The position numbers and the translations under genes are program-made. Of a DNA stretch of 58,018 bases, positions 34,431 through 42,522 are shown piece by piece. This DNA comes from Mageeibacillus sp. UBA1212 (GTDB lineage Bacteria; Bacillota; Clostridia; UBA1212): the NCBI GenBank assembly GCA_002309655.1, contig DBXM01000050.1, positions 1 through 58,018 on the forward strand, in the 5' to 3' direction. The notes below the pieces were generated by a model. It had not been told where the DNA came from. It worked only from the letters and a program-made list of their open reading frames with translations, and made no database searches. The first letter of the stretch is position 1. The number at the start of each line of letters is the position of its first letter.

Positions 34431-34551
34431 CGGGGTGAACTGGTGGGAACGTTCACGAACCGGCCGACGTCCCTTCCCGACGTTAATTTCTATGCATTTC
34501 ACTTGGAAAAAATGGAAATATCGCGGAAAAACGGGAAATGCAAAAATGCGC

Positions 34552-34579
34552 TTGACAACGGGCGAAAGCGTGGTATAAT
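34552..34579 (+). promoter_or_regulatory. Promoter of the zinc uptake operon
   Basis: TTGACA (34552-34557), a 16-bp spacer and TATAAT (34574-34579). Confidence 0.85.
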
Positions 34580-34586
34580 ATCATTG

Positions 34587-34607
34587 ATTTGCGACGGAAT
34601 CGCAAAT
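34587..34607. promoter_or_regulatory. Candidate Zur operator
   Basis: ATTTGCGA and TCGCAAAT are a perfect 8-bp inverted repeat around CGGAA. It covers the expected transcription start of the operon, a position suited to repression. Fur-family boxes are AT-rich palindromes, so autoregulation by the first gene is likely (inference). Confidence 0.6.
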
Positions 34608-34659
34608 TCAGACCGGAAAAGGAGCGTTGAGGCCCACAGAGCGCGGGCCGCAGGCGGAA

Positions 34660-35223
34660 ATGGCACCGTATTCGACAAAGCAAAGGAAACTTTTGACCGA
34701 CTATCTCGCGTCGCACCCCGACAGCCTTCTGTCCGCGGATGAGATCACGGACGCGCTTGAAGCGTCAGGCATAAGCAGAAGCGCGGTCTACAGAAATCTG
34801 GCGGCGCTCGAGGCCGACGGAAAGATCAGGCGCGCGTCAAAGGAAGGCGACCGCAGAGTCTATTTTCAGTATCTCGACGTCGAGGACTGCAAGGACACCA
34901 TCCACCTGTTCTGCAAGAAATGCGGAAAGACGATCCACATGGAGTCAAGCGCCGCGGAAGCGCTCGTCAAGAGCATCGAGGGAACCCAGAGCTTTACCCT
35001 CGACAAGACCGAGACGGTTCTCTACGGTACCTGCGGGGAATGCGCCGCGAACGCCTGGACAAGGCCTTCGGTAGCGCTTCGGAACGTGCGCAGAAACGCG
35101 TATGACGGCGCGTACGGTGCCGGCTATGAAGAGGAATGGGCCGAGGCTGCCGAAAAAACTGTCGGGTACGACGCGACGTTTCGCGGAACCGGAAACAAAG
35201 CAGAAAGCGGAAAGAGTGATTAA
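34660..35223 (+). CDS. zur: Fur-family metalloregulator, probably Zur
   Basis: Encodes 187 residues. The winged helix (STKQRKLLTDYLASHPDSLL; GISRSAVYRNLAALEADGKI) and the dimerisation half with CKDTIHLFCKKCGKTIHM and CGEC are typical Fur. The two CxxC pairs form the structural zinc site. Zinc sensing is inferred from the znuACB genes directly downstream. An unusual ~50-residue tail rich in Ala, Gly and charged residues follows CGEC; normal Fur proteins end there. The start is uncertain: ATG 34660 begins the conserved domain, while TTG 34627 would add 11 residues but sits too close to GGAG. Confidence 0.82.
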   Translation: MAPYSTKQRKLLTDYLASHPDSLLSADEITDALEASGISRSAVYRNLAALEADGKIRRASKEGDRRVYFQYLDVEDCKDTIHLFCKKCGKTIHMESSAAEALVKSIEGTQSFTLDKTETVLYGTCGECAANAWTRPSVALRNVRRNAYDGAYGAGYEEEWAEAAEKTVGYDATFRGTGNKAESGKSD

Positions 35224-35225
35224 CA

Positions 35226-36251
35226 ATGAAAAAAGAACGTATATTTAAACGTTTCGCGCACAAAACACTCATTTCCGCCGTATTGGCGGCGCTGACCGTC
35301 TCCCTGCTTATTTCTGCATTCCTGCTCCTTCCGGGATGCACGCCGGATGCCGGCGGCGGCAAAATTCACGTTCTCGCGACGGTGTTCCCGCTGTACGACT
35401 GGACCCGCGAGGTCGCGAAAGGCGTCGAAGGCGTCGAGATCGACCTGCTCGCGGACAACGGCGCGGACATTCACAGCTACGTTCCCGGCGTTTCTGACAT
35501 CGCGGCAATCTCCTCCTGCGACATCATCGTCTACACCGGCGGTGAATCGGACGCCTGGGTCAGGGACGCGGTCGCAAAGGTGCCGGCGGACGGCAAAAAA
35601 CCGGTTGAAATCGTGATTTCGGCAGTTCCCGGCGTGACCCTTCTCGACGAAGAGATCAGGGAAGGCATGGAGGTGCCGGCGGAGGAACACGCCCACGGAG
35701 ACGAAGAGGAATTCGACGAACATCTGTGGCTGTCGTTCGGCAACGCGAAAGCGGCGGTAAACGCAATCGCCTCAGCCCTCTCCGAAGCAGATCCCGGGAA
35801 CGCGGAAAAGTATTCCTCAAACGCGGAAGCCTACAAAGGCGCTCTCGAAGCCCTTAAGGGAAAGTACGCGGATACGGTCGCGGCGGCAGACACAAAAGTA
35901 CTCTTTTTCGGCGACAGATTTCCGTTCCTGTACCTGACCCGCGAATTCGGACTTGACTACTACGCGCCGTTCACAGGGTGTTCAGCGGAGACCGAAGTCT
36001 CGCCGGCGACAATAGTATTCTTGAAAGGAAAAGCTGCGGAACTGGGCATCTCAAAGGTGATCGTTCTGCCGGGAAGTTCGCGAAAGATTGCGGACACGGT
36101 AATGTCGGAAACCGCGCACGCGGGCGACTATACGCTTTTGACGCTCGACCCGATGCAGCAGGCGCCGGCGAAGGACGCGGAGAACGCGACCTACCTGGCG
36201 GTAATGGAGGCGAACCTCAAGGTGATCGCCGAAGCGCTTAAGAAAAATTAA
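35226..36251 (+). CDS. znuA: Zinc ABC transporter substrate-binding lipoprotein
   Basis: Encodes 341 residues. The lipobox is LLPGC (Cys 38). It is a cluster 9 (ZnuA/TroA) binding protein with ATVFPLYDWTREVA, GADIHSYVPGVSDIA (first His ligand), EEHAHGDEEEFDEHLW (a short acidic His-rich loop plus the DEHLWLSF ligand) and GDRFPFLYLTREFGLDYYAPF (third site). It captures Zn2+ (or Mn2+) outside the membrane for ZnuBC. It starts 2 nt after the zur stop codon. Confidence 0.9.
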   Translation: MKKERIFKRFAHKTLISAVLAALTVSLLISAFLLLPGCTPDAGGGKIHVLATVFPLYDWTREVAKGVEGVEIDLLADNGADIHSYVPGVSDIAAISSCDIIVYTGGESDAWVRDAVAKVPADGKKPVEIVISAVPGVTLLDEEIREGMEVPAEEHAHGDEEEFDEHLWLSFGNAKAAVNAIASALSEADPGNAEKYSSNAEAYKGALEALKGKYADTVAAADTKVLFFGDRFPFLYLTREFGLDYYAPFTGCSAETEVSPATIVFLKGKAAELGISKVIVLPGSSRKIADTVMSETAHAGDYTLLTLDPMQQAPAKDAENATYLAVMEANLKVIAEALKKN

Positions 36252-36331
36252 ATTTGCCTTGTTTTAGGGAAACGGCGCCATGGCCGTCGAGCCTTGCAGG
36301 CCGGCGGGAACGCGGAGCCGCGGAGGATTTT

Positions 36332-37030
36332 ATGCAGCTGATCACTTGCAGTAAGCTCACAATCGGATACGAAGGCAGAAAGGTGCTGTCCGGGATCGAC
36401 TTCACGGTTTGCGAGGGCGACTATCTGTGCATTTTAGGCGACAACGGGTCGGGAAAGACCACGCTGATGAAGACCGTTCTGGGGCTTATCCCGCCCATTT
36501 CCGGCTCGATAACGTTTGCCGGCGGCGTCTCCCCGAAGCAGATCGGCTACATGCCTCAGCAGGACGTGGTGCAGCGCGATTTTCCGGCATCGGTCAAAGA
36601 GATCGTTCTGTCCGGCAACCTGGGAAGGATGGGCGCGCGACCTTTTTACGGAAAAGAAGAGAAAAAAAGAGCGGCCGACGCGCTCGCGAAGCTGGGCATT
36701 TCCGCCCTTACAAACCGGTGCTACAGAGAGCTTTCCGGCGGCCAGCAGCAGAGAGTGCTTCTGGCGAGAGCGCTTTGCGCCACAGAGAAGATACTTCTCC
36801 TCGACGAACCGACCGCGGGCCTCGACCCCCAGGCGACCGTGGAGCTTTACAAGACCCTCGCGGCGCTCAATCACGAGCACGGAATAACAATAATTATGAT
36901 CTCCCACGACCTGGCGGCGGCGAAAACCTACGCCTCCCACATTCTGCACGTGGGCGATAAGGTGTTCTTCGGGACGACGTCGATGTTCGCGGTGTCGGAA
37001 TTCGGGAAAGGAGGCTTCGGAAATGCTTGA
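36332..37030 (+). CDS. znuC: Zinc ABC transporter ATP-binding protein
   Basis: Encodes 232 residues. Walker A GDNGSGKTT is at 36-44, the Q-loop in QIGYMPQQD, the signature LSGGQQQR near 137, Walker B ILLLDEPTAGLD near 157, and the switch His in MISHDL. It powers the ZnuB permease. GGAGG 6 nt upstream selects ATG 36332. It overlaps znuB by 8 nt. An 80-nt gap separates it from znuA. Confidence 0.92.
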   Translation: MQLITCSKLTIGYEGRKVLSGIDFTVCEGDYLCILGDNGSGKTTLMKTVLGLIPPISGSITFAGGVSPKQIGYMPQQDVVQRDFPASVKEIVLSGNLGRMGARPFYGKEEKKRAADALAKLGISALTNRCYRELSGGQQQRVLLARALCATEKILLLDEPTAGLDPQATVELYKTLAALNHEHGITIIMISHDLAAAKTYASHILHVGDKVFFGTTSMFAVSEFGKGGFGNA

Positions 37031-37865
37031 AATTCTCCGGAAATTCGCGTATTTTCTGTCCTTCCCGTTCGTGAGGTACGCATTCATTTGCGGCGTGCTC
37101 ATTTCCGTCTGCTCCTCGCTGCTCGGAACGACGCTGGTACTTAAACGGTTTTCGTTCATAGGGGACGGACTGTCCCACGTGGCCTTCGGGGCCCTCGCGA
37201 TCGCGACCGTGCTGCACGTCACCAGGAACATGCTCGTGGTGCTGCCGGTAACGGTGGTCTGCGCGATATTCCTGCTCAGGCTGGGCAAAAATACGGGCGT
37301 CAAAGGCGACGCGGCGGTGGCGATGCTGTCGGTCACGGCGCTGGCGACCGGGTACCTGCTCCTGAACATATTCCCGGTCTCCTCAAACATAAGCGGGGAC
37401 GTCTGCTCGACTCTGTTCGGGTCGACTCTTATACTGACGCTCGGCAAGACCGACGTGATCGTCTCGGTCGTGCTGTCGGCGGTAACGGTGCTATTCTTCG
37501 TACTGTTCTACAACAGAATCTTTTCGGTAACGTTTGACGAGGGTTTCTCCTCGGCAACCGGTACGCGCGCAAAATTCATAAATCTCGCGTCGGCCGTGAT
37601 AATCGCGGTGGTGATCGTTCTGGCGATGAATCTCGTCGGTTCGCTGCTCATTTCCGCGCTTGTCGTCTTCCCCGCGCTTTCCGCGATGAGGGTGTTCAAG
37701 AGCTTCCGCAGCGTTACGATATGTTCGGCGGCGCTGTCGGCGGGCTGCACTCTCACGGGGCTGGCAATCGCGGTGACGGCCGATACACCTGTCGGAGCCA
37801 CGATTGTGGCGACGCAGGCCGTTGCCTTCCTGATTTTCCTTGTTATAGGGAAAATCAAGGGCTAA
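37023..37865 (+). CDS. znuB: Zinc ABC transporter permease
   Basis: Encodes 280 residues with about eight hydrophobic segments. GTTLVLKRFSFIGDGLSHVAFG near 35-57 is the signature of the ABC-3 (ZnuB/TroC) permease family. It forms the membrane channel with ZnuC. The start lies inside the znuC end, indicating translational coupling. Confidence 0.92.
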   Translation: MLEILRKFAYFLSFPFVRYAFICGVLISVCSSLLGTTLVLKRFSFIGDGLSHVAFGALAIATVLHVTRNMLVVLPVTVVCAIFLLRLGKNTGVKGDAAVAMLSVTALATGYLLLNIFPVSSNISGDVCSTLFGSTLILTLGKTDVIVSVVLSAVTVLFFVLFYNRIFSVTFDEGFSSATGTRAKFINLASAVIIAVVIVLAMNLVGSLLISALVVFPALSAMRVFKSFRSVTICSAALSAGCTLTGLAIAVTADTPVGATIVATQAVAFLIFLVIGKIKG

Positions 37866-37880
37866 GGAGGTGCTTTGTCG

Positions 37881-39794
37881 ATGAAGAGCAAGAATCGGAA
37901 AAAGGCGGAAAAGAGACCCGTAAAGGTGCCCGCGTTCCTCGTGAAGATATGGGAGTATATTAAAAAGCGGCCGGTTTTCGCGGTGATTTCGGGGGTGATG
38001 CTTGTCTGCGTGGTGATCGGACTCATTTTTGCCTACCGCGCTAATTCACGCAAGGGAACGGTCTACTACTACGTCGCCGGGAACGAGCTTTTCAGGGCGA
38101 ACGGCACCAATTCCGGCACGCAGCTGTCTTCCAACTTCCTGACAGGCGACGTCACTTCCGACCGCGGTAGAGCGGAGGCGGCAGCGGCGGTTCTCGCGGA
38201 GATGGTGAAGGAGAGCGGCGACGGGATTTACGTCTACTTTCCCGACAACAACGACGGCTACTCCCAGAACGTTACGCTCTACTGCAGGAAGATCAGCGGC
38301 GGGCCTATCGTCAGGGTGGATTCCGGCATTTCCGCCTACGCCACCGGAGCCGGGAATTCGTACATTCTCTACGAAAAGAACGGCGCGCTTTACAGGTTCT
38401 CGCCGAAGACCGGCGTCGAGTCGATTGCTCCGGACTTTAAATCGTACGTCTACTCCCCGAACCTTAAAGACATCGCTTTCGTCGGCAGCGACGGCTCTCT
38501 CTGGGTGAAAACCGGCGACGCGGCTGCGGAGTGCGTCGACCGCGACGTGACTTCGGTCGGAATGGCGGGAAGCGGCGGCAGCGTTCTCTACGTCAAGAAC
38601 GAGGTTCTCTACACCAGGTCGAACAAGACGGAAAAGACAAAAATCTGCTCTGACGTTCTGGGCGACGGCTTCCTCGGCGACCTGAACTGTCCCTCGGAGG
38701 GAAGGTTCTTCCTGACCTATGAAAAGTACACCGAGAACACTTCGCTTTATGTCGAGGACACGTTTGCGGAAGCCGACGGCCTTATTCCGGCTGAGAGGCC
38801 GGAGGCGCCTTCGTACCCCAACAAGGCGCAGTTCTCTTCGGAGGGCGATTACGAGGCCGCAATGGAGCAGTACCAGATCGACTACAGCGCGTATCTTGAC
38901 GCGGAGAAAGCTTACGCCGACAAAGCCGCCAGGGACGCGCTCAGGCAGGCGTTGGCGAGCAGCATGACCGTAAGAACGGTGCCGGTTCTCAACTACTGTT
39001 CCGGCGACAAGGTCTCGGTGCTGGCCATGGGAATTTACGTTTCCGGAGGCGGCGAATCTGACTCTCCGGAAGGCGGTTCATCCGGATTCTTCGCGCCTGT
39101 GGTGTCGTACTCGAATTGCGCCTATTTTAAGGCGCAGGAGACGGCCGTCGCAAAGCCGCGGCTGGAGGATTACGACAACGTTTCAGACATTACTGCAGCG
39201 GTCGCGAAGGCGGTGGAGCCCACTTCCTACTCGTTTGAGCTTGTTCTCGGCGGCGAACGCGTATACGGTACGGCAGACAGCTGCGCTGCCGTATTCTTCC
39301 TTGGAAGCGAAAAGACCGCCTACTACTTCGCGGACGGTCAGACCCAGAAGGACGGCAGTCTCGCCTACACCCTTCACAAGGCGACTTCCGCAAAAACCTC
39401 GAAGGACGAAACTGTCGACACCGGAGTGTACCTCGACGGTTTTGCCGCCGACGGCTGCCTGTACTACAAGGAAGTCAAGACTGAGCGCGGCCGCGGAACC
39501 CTGTACAGGAACGGAAAGAAAATCGCCGAGGACGTCACGGTCGGAAGCGCTCGTGCGGGCGGGAACAACACCTACTATCTGAGCGACTTCGTCGAAAAGC
39601 AGAGCGGTACTCTTTCCGTACACGGCGGCAGGAAGAGCTCCAAAATCGCGGACGACGTTCACGCTTTCGCGGTCACCAAGGCGGGCAAGGTCGTTTACAT
39701 CGGCAACTACGCCGCGAGCGGAGACAACGACCTCTATTTCGGCAACAAGGGCAAGGAGATCACCGTCAACGCGTCGGTCGTGTTCGTGAAATAA
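37881..39794 (+). CDS. Membrane-anchored beta-propeller-like protein of the zinc operon
   Basis: Encodes 637 residues. A Lys/Arg-rich cytoplasmic start (1-25) leads into one transmembrane helix (about 33-55), so the rest faces outward. The exterior part has repeated short strands with Tyr and Ser/Asp turns (YVAGNELFRANG, LYEKNGALYRFS, LYVKNEVLYTRS, YRNGKKIAEDV), as in WD40/TolB-like or DUF5050 propellers. A helical insert rich in Ala, Tyr and acidic residues lies near 310-355. It begins 15 nt after znuB with AAGGAGG before ATG 37881, so it belongs to the operon. A role in metal delivery or envelope sensing is only inferred from position. Confidence 0.75.
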   Translation: MKSKNRKKAEKRPVKVPAFLVKIWEYIKKRPVFAVISGVMLVCVVIGLIFAYRANSRKGTVYYYVAGNELFRANGTNSGTQLSSNFLTGDVTSDRGRAEAAAAVLAEMVKESGDGIYVYFPDNNDGYSQNVTLYCRKISGGPIVRVDSGISAYATGAGNSYILYEKNGALYRFSPKTGVESIAPDFKSYVYSPNLKDIAFVGSDGSLWVKTGDAAAECVDRDVTSVGMAGSGGSVLYVKNEVLYTRSNKTEKTKICSDVLGDGFLGDLNCPSEGRFFLTYEKYTENTSLYVEDTFAEADGLIPAERPEAPSYPNKAQFSSEGDYEAAMEQYQIDYSAYLDAEKAYADKAARDALRQALASSMTVRTVPVLNYCSGDKVSVLAMGIYVSGGGESDSPEGGSSGFFAPVVSYSNCAYFKAQETAVAKPRLEDYDNVSDITAAVAKAVEPTSYSFELVLGGERVYGTADSCAAVFFLGSEKTAYYFADGQTQKDGSLAYTLHKATSAKTSKDETVDTGVYLDGFAADGCLYYKEVKTERGRGTLYRNGKKIAEDVTVGSARAGGNNTYYLSDFVEKQSGTLSVHGGRKSSKIADDVHAFAVTKAGKVVYIGNYAASGDNDLYFGNKGKEITVNASVVFVK

Positions 39795-39876
39795 GGTAAA
39801 AAGCGGTTTTTTCTCTTGATTTGATGCATTTCCGGACTTTTGTCTCAGGTTTGCAGCCTGTTGCCTGCGAAAAGTA

Positions 39877-39905
39877 TTGAAAAAAAGCTTCGTCTTTAAT
39901 AAAAT
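39877..39905 (+). promoter_or_regulatory. Possible promoter of the 39973 gene
   Basis: TTGAAA (39877-39882), a 17-bp spacer and TAAAAT (39900-39905). A GCGGCCGC pair (about 39916 and 39951) could form a hairpin in the leader. Confidence 0.45.
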
Positions 39906-39972
39906 AAAAAGGAGCGGCCGCGATTTGAGCTTCTGCGGCATATAATTCGGCGGCCGCGGCTTCGGAGACAAA

Positions 39973-40428
39973 ATGAAAAATTCAGGCAAAACCGGAAAAA
40001 AAGAACAGACAGCTCAGGCACCGGAAGTGGCACCGGCACCGGCGTTTACCGCGATCGAACTGCGGGAGAGGATCAAGGAGCTTAACAGAAGTTCTTCGAT
40101 TCTGCTCGCGTTTGACGCCTGGAAAACCAGGACCGGCGCGATGACTTCCCGCGTGACGTACACAAGGCGGTACGACCTCGACGCCGAGTTCGACTCCGTC
40201 AGCAACTTCTTTTCGATTTCCGAAACGGTCGTCGACCGCTGCAGAGATTTCATTACCGAAAAGCTTTTAAACGATTTTCCCGCCGGCCGCGCCGCCAAAA
40301 AAGGCGACACTTTTTCGGAGATCCGCGTTTTTTCCGGGCGCAAGGTCGTCGCGAGAGTCATGAAGAACGAGGCCACCGGGCCTATTTTCGAGGAGCTGTC
40401 AGCGCTTCTTTCGCGGACCCTCGGCTGA
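39973..40428 (+). CDS. Hypothetical cytoplasmic protein
   Basis: Encodes 151 residues, no signal peptide or membrane helix. The first 25 residues are a Lys/Pro/Ala-rich flexible lead. The body is alpha/beta and basic (ELRERIKELNRSSSILLAFD, TRRYDLDAEFDSVSNFFSIS, FSEIRVFSGRKVVARVMKNE). No family is recognised. Codon use matches its neighbours and GGAGA stands before the ATG, so it is probably a real gene. Confidence 0.6.
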   Translation: MKNSGKTGKKEQTAQAPEVAPAPAFTAIELRERIKELNRSSSILLAFDAWKTRTGAMTSRVTYTRRYDLDAEFDSVSNFFSISETVVDRCRDFITEKLLNDFPAGRAAKKGDTFSEIRVFSGRKVVARVMKNEATGPIFEELSALLSRTLG

Positions 40429-40571
40429 TATTGCTGGTTTCCGCTCTTTAAGTTTTTCCGGGTTTTCCCCGCTAAATTTCGGGTTTTTCCCGCTTCTTTA
40501 ACCGCTTTTAACCGGGTCTGCTTTCGCGGATCCGCAAGCACCTTTCGACTAATTTCAGGCAGGTACTTTTT

Positions 40572-42050
40572 ATGAAAACGAGAAAAATTTTGACCATTCT
40601 GCTCGCAATTGTTCTGTGCGTTGTTTTCGTGTTTTCCACGCTTACCGCATGCAACAAGAAACCGGACGACCCGACTCCGGCAGACACCGAGGCACCGGCC
40701 GCCACTGACGTTGCGGGCGAAACCGACGCTCCGGAAGTGACTGAAACTCCGGCCGGCAACGAGACCGCTGCGCCTGACGTGACCGAAGCCCCGGCTGATA
40801 CGGAAGCTCCGGCCGTTACCGGCGCACCGACAGCCACGCCCACGGAAGCGCCAACGGAAGAGCCCACGCCGGTTCCCACCGACACGCCTACTCCGACGCC
40901 GACGCCCACTCCGACGCCCACCGATACGCCGACTCCTACTCCTACGTCTACGCCGACTTCCGCACCGACGTCCGCGCCTACCGCTGCACCTACTTCCGCA
41001 CCGACCGGCGTTCCCACCGAGGAGCCTACCGCGACGCCGGACAACACCAAGTATTTCGACATCGCGCTTCCCGAGGACAACAGGTCGTTCTCGCTTGACT
41101 TCGCGAAGGCGATTCTCAATTTTAACCTTTCCAACGGTAAAGACGAGGTTAAGGCGACCCTCCAGTCGCACAACTTAAGCGTGCGCACGGCCGACCAGAA
41201 AAACTACGAGAAGGCGGCAACCGACTACTCGCACACGTCCGCGTTCACGATCGGCACCGGTAAAGTTATGTACAAAGGCGAGGCCAGAGATCTTGTGGTC
41301 GTGGTCGTCCGCGGAACATCCGGCGGCGAGTGGCACTCGAATTTCGACTTCGCGCCCTCTCACGACGACAACACGCTCTACGCCGAGAACTTCTACCAGG
41401 CGGCATCCGATATCTACACCTCGGTAAAACGCACCGTCACCAACCGCACCAACAACCCGCTGGTTGTGTTCACGGGCTTCAGCCGCGGCGCTGCCTGTGC
41501 GAACCTGCTGGGCGTTCTCTACAACAACGAGTTCGGTGCTTCGAACGCATTCGTCTATACGTTCGCGACGCCGACAACGATCCGCAGCGAGTCGGTCTGC
41601 TCCGACGGCGGAAACATTTTCAATATTCTGAACCCGGCCGACGCTGTTACGATGGTCCCCCCTGCTGAAATGGGATTCTTCCGTGCCGGAACCGACATTA
41701 TGCTCCTCGACGTAAGCCACAACGCCACCGGAATCAAGCAGATGCTGAGCACGGTAACGACCATCCCTTCGGGAATCAAATCCTATTATGAGGATAAATA
41801 CTCGCTCACGCAAGCGGGTAAAGACCCGGAAAACGGTATCTCGGTGTACGAGCTGTTCGAACAGCTCGCTATCGTCGCCGGCGGCGGCGATTACAACGCC
41901 GCGCTCACCCTGCTCTTCCAGATCCAGCGCGAATCTACTCTCTACCCGTTCACGACTCTGGCCGTGAAGCTTATGGCGGGGTCCGAGTCGATTACGTCGC
42001 AGCACCAGCCGAACACTTACGTTTCGCTTCTTAACCAATACGCCGGTTGA
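40572..42050 (+). CDS. Surface lipoprotein with class 3 lipase-like domain
   Basis: Encodes 492 residues. The lipobox is TLTAC (Cys 27). A ~125-residue Pro/Thr/Ala-rich linker precedes an alpha/beta-hydrolase domain from about 155. VFTGFSRGAACANLLG holds the nucleophile Ser near 304 in GxSxG form. NPADAVTMVPP supplies the probable Asp, and SQHQPNTY near the end the probable His. This order fits the class 3 lipase fold. It may deacylate lipids or acetylated glycans on the outside of the cell. A perfect 16-bp terminator follows. Confidence 0.82.
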   Translation: MKTRKILTILLAIVLCVVFVFSTLTACNKKPDDPTPADTEAPAATDVAGETDAPEVTETPAGNETAAPDVTEAPADTEAPAVTGAPTATPTEAPTEEPTPVPTDTPTPTPTPTPTPTDTPTPTPTSTPTSAPTSAPTAAPTSAPTGVPTEEPTATPDNTKYFDIALPEDNRSFSLDFAKAILNFNLSNGKDEVKATLQSHNLSVRTADQKNYEKAATDYSHTSAFTIGTGKVMYKGEARDLVVVVVRGTSGGEWHSNFDFAPSHDDNTLYAENFYQAASDIYTSVKRTVTNRTNNPLVVFTGFSRGAACANLLGVLYNNEFGASNAFVYTFATPTTIRSESVCSDGGNIFNILNPADAVTMVPPAEMGFFRAGTDIMLLDVSHNATGIKQMLSTVTTIPSGIKSYYEDKYSLTQAGKDPENGISVYELFEQLAIVAGGGDYNAALTLLFQIQRESTLYPFTTLAVKLMAGSESITSQHQPNTYVSLLNQYAG

Positions 42051-42066
42051 TTATACGGTTGAAAAA

Positions 42067-42110
42067 AGAGACAGCCTGCGCCGCGAGCGGCGCAGGCTGT
42101 CTCTCTTTTT
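42067..42110. terminator. Strong bidirectional terminator
   Basis: AGAGACAGCCTGCGCC (42067-42082) pairs perfectly with GGCGCAGGCTGTCTCT (42089-42104). T-rich sequence follows on the right, and A-rich sequence precedes on the left. It serves the converging genes ending at 42050 and 42523. Confidence 0.92.
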
Positions 42111-42118
42111 CCCTAATC

Positions 42119-42520
42119 TTAGGAAATTGCTGATTAAATAGCTATTTTTTCGAGCGCGACCCCGAAGCTGCCGCACTTTGCATCGCGTCCCTCACTTGAC
42201 TGGGCGAAGCCCAGAATCGTTCATGCCGCCGATGCAAAGCTGCGGCTTCATACACAAGGTTGCTAACGCATATTTGCCGAGTTGCGCATGTCTCGCGTGA
42301 AGACGACTTTTAGCGTCAGCTAAACTGGAGGCTGAGCGGAGACATGCGTAGCTGTATGAAGATACTGCGAGAGGGGAGCTCTCGGAAAGCAAGCGGCAAC
42401 AAATCTGTCGTAAGACACCTTATACTCGTAAAGAATAGCTAATACTACCTAACTACGCTCAAGTGCACGCAGTCAGTTATTCGCCGCTTGCGTAAAGAGC
42501 ATTTAATCAGCGTTTCCTTA
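42119..42520. other. Structured inverted-repeat element (MITE-like or non-coding RNA)
   Basis: The ends match as inverted repeats over about 20 bp, both containing GCTGATTAAAT next to GGAAA, with weaker similarity for ten more. Inside are the 77-bp hairpin repeat (42170-42246), TTCATACA/TGTATGAA (42247, 42353), CGCATGTCTC/GAGACATGCG (42285, 42339) and TTTAGC/GCTAAA (42309, 42319). CGAGAG/CTCTCG (42368, 42379) and GCAAGCGGC/GCCGCTTGC (42389, 42483) complete the set. All are perfect stems. No open frame of note is present. It could be a non-autonomous transposable element or a folded RNA. It fills the gap between two converging genes. Confidence 0.75.
42170..42246. repeat. 77-bp structured repeat, copy 2
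   Basis: Identical to 25041-25117. Here the outer stem is extended by GAAG/CTTC. It lies in the left third of the 42119-42520 element. Confidence 0.9.
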
Positions 42521-42522
42521 GG

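Noticed and set aside
36254..36331. 26-codon extension of znuC
   Set aside because: No ribosome site there; GGAGG sits just before ATG 36332, where the family alignment starts.
42119..42520. Structured element read as tmRNA, RNase P RNA or 6S RNA
   Set aside because: No tag reading frame, CCA-type end or known core motifs of these RNAs were found.
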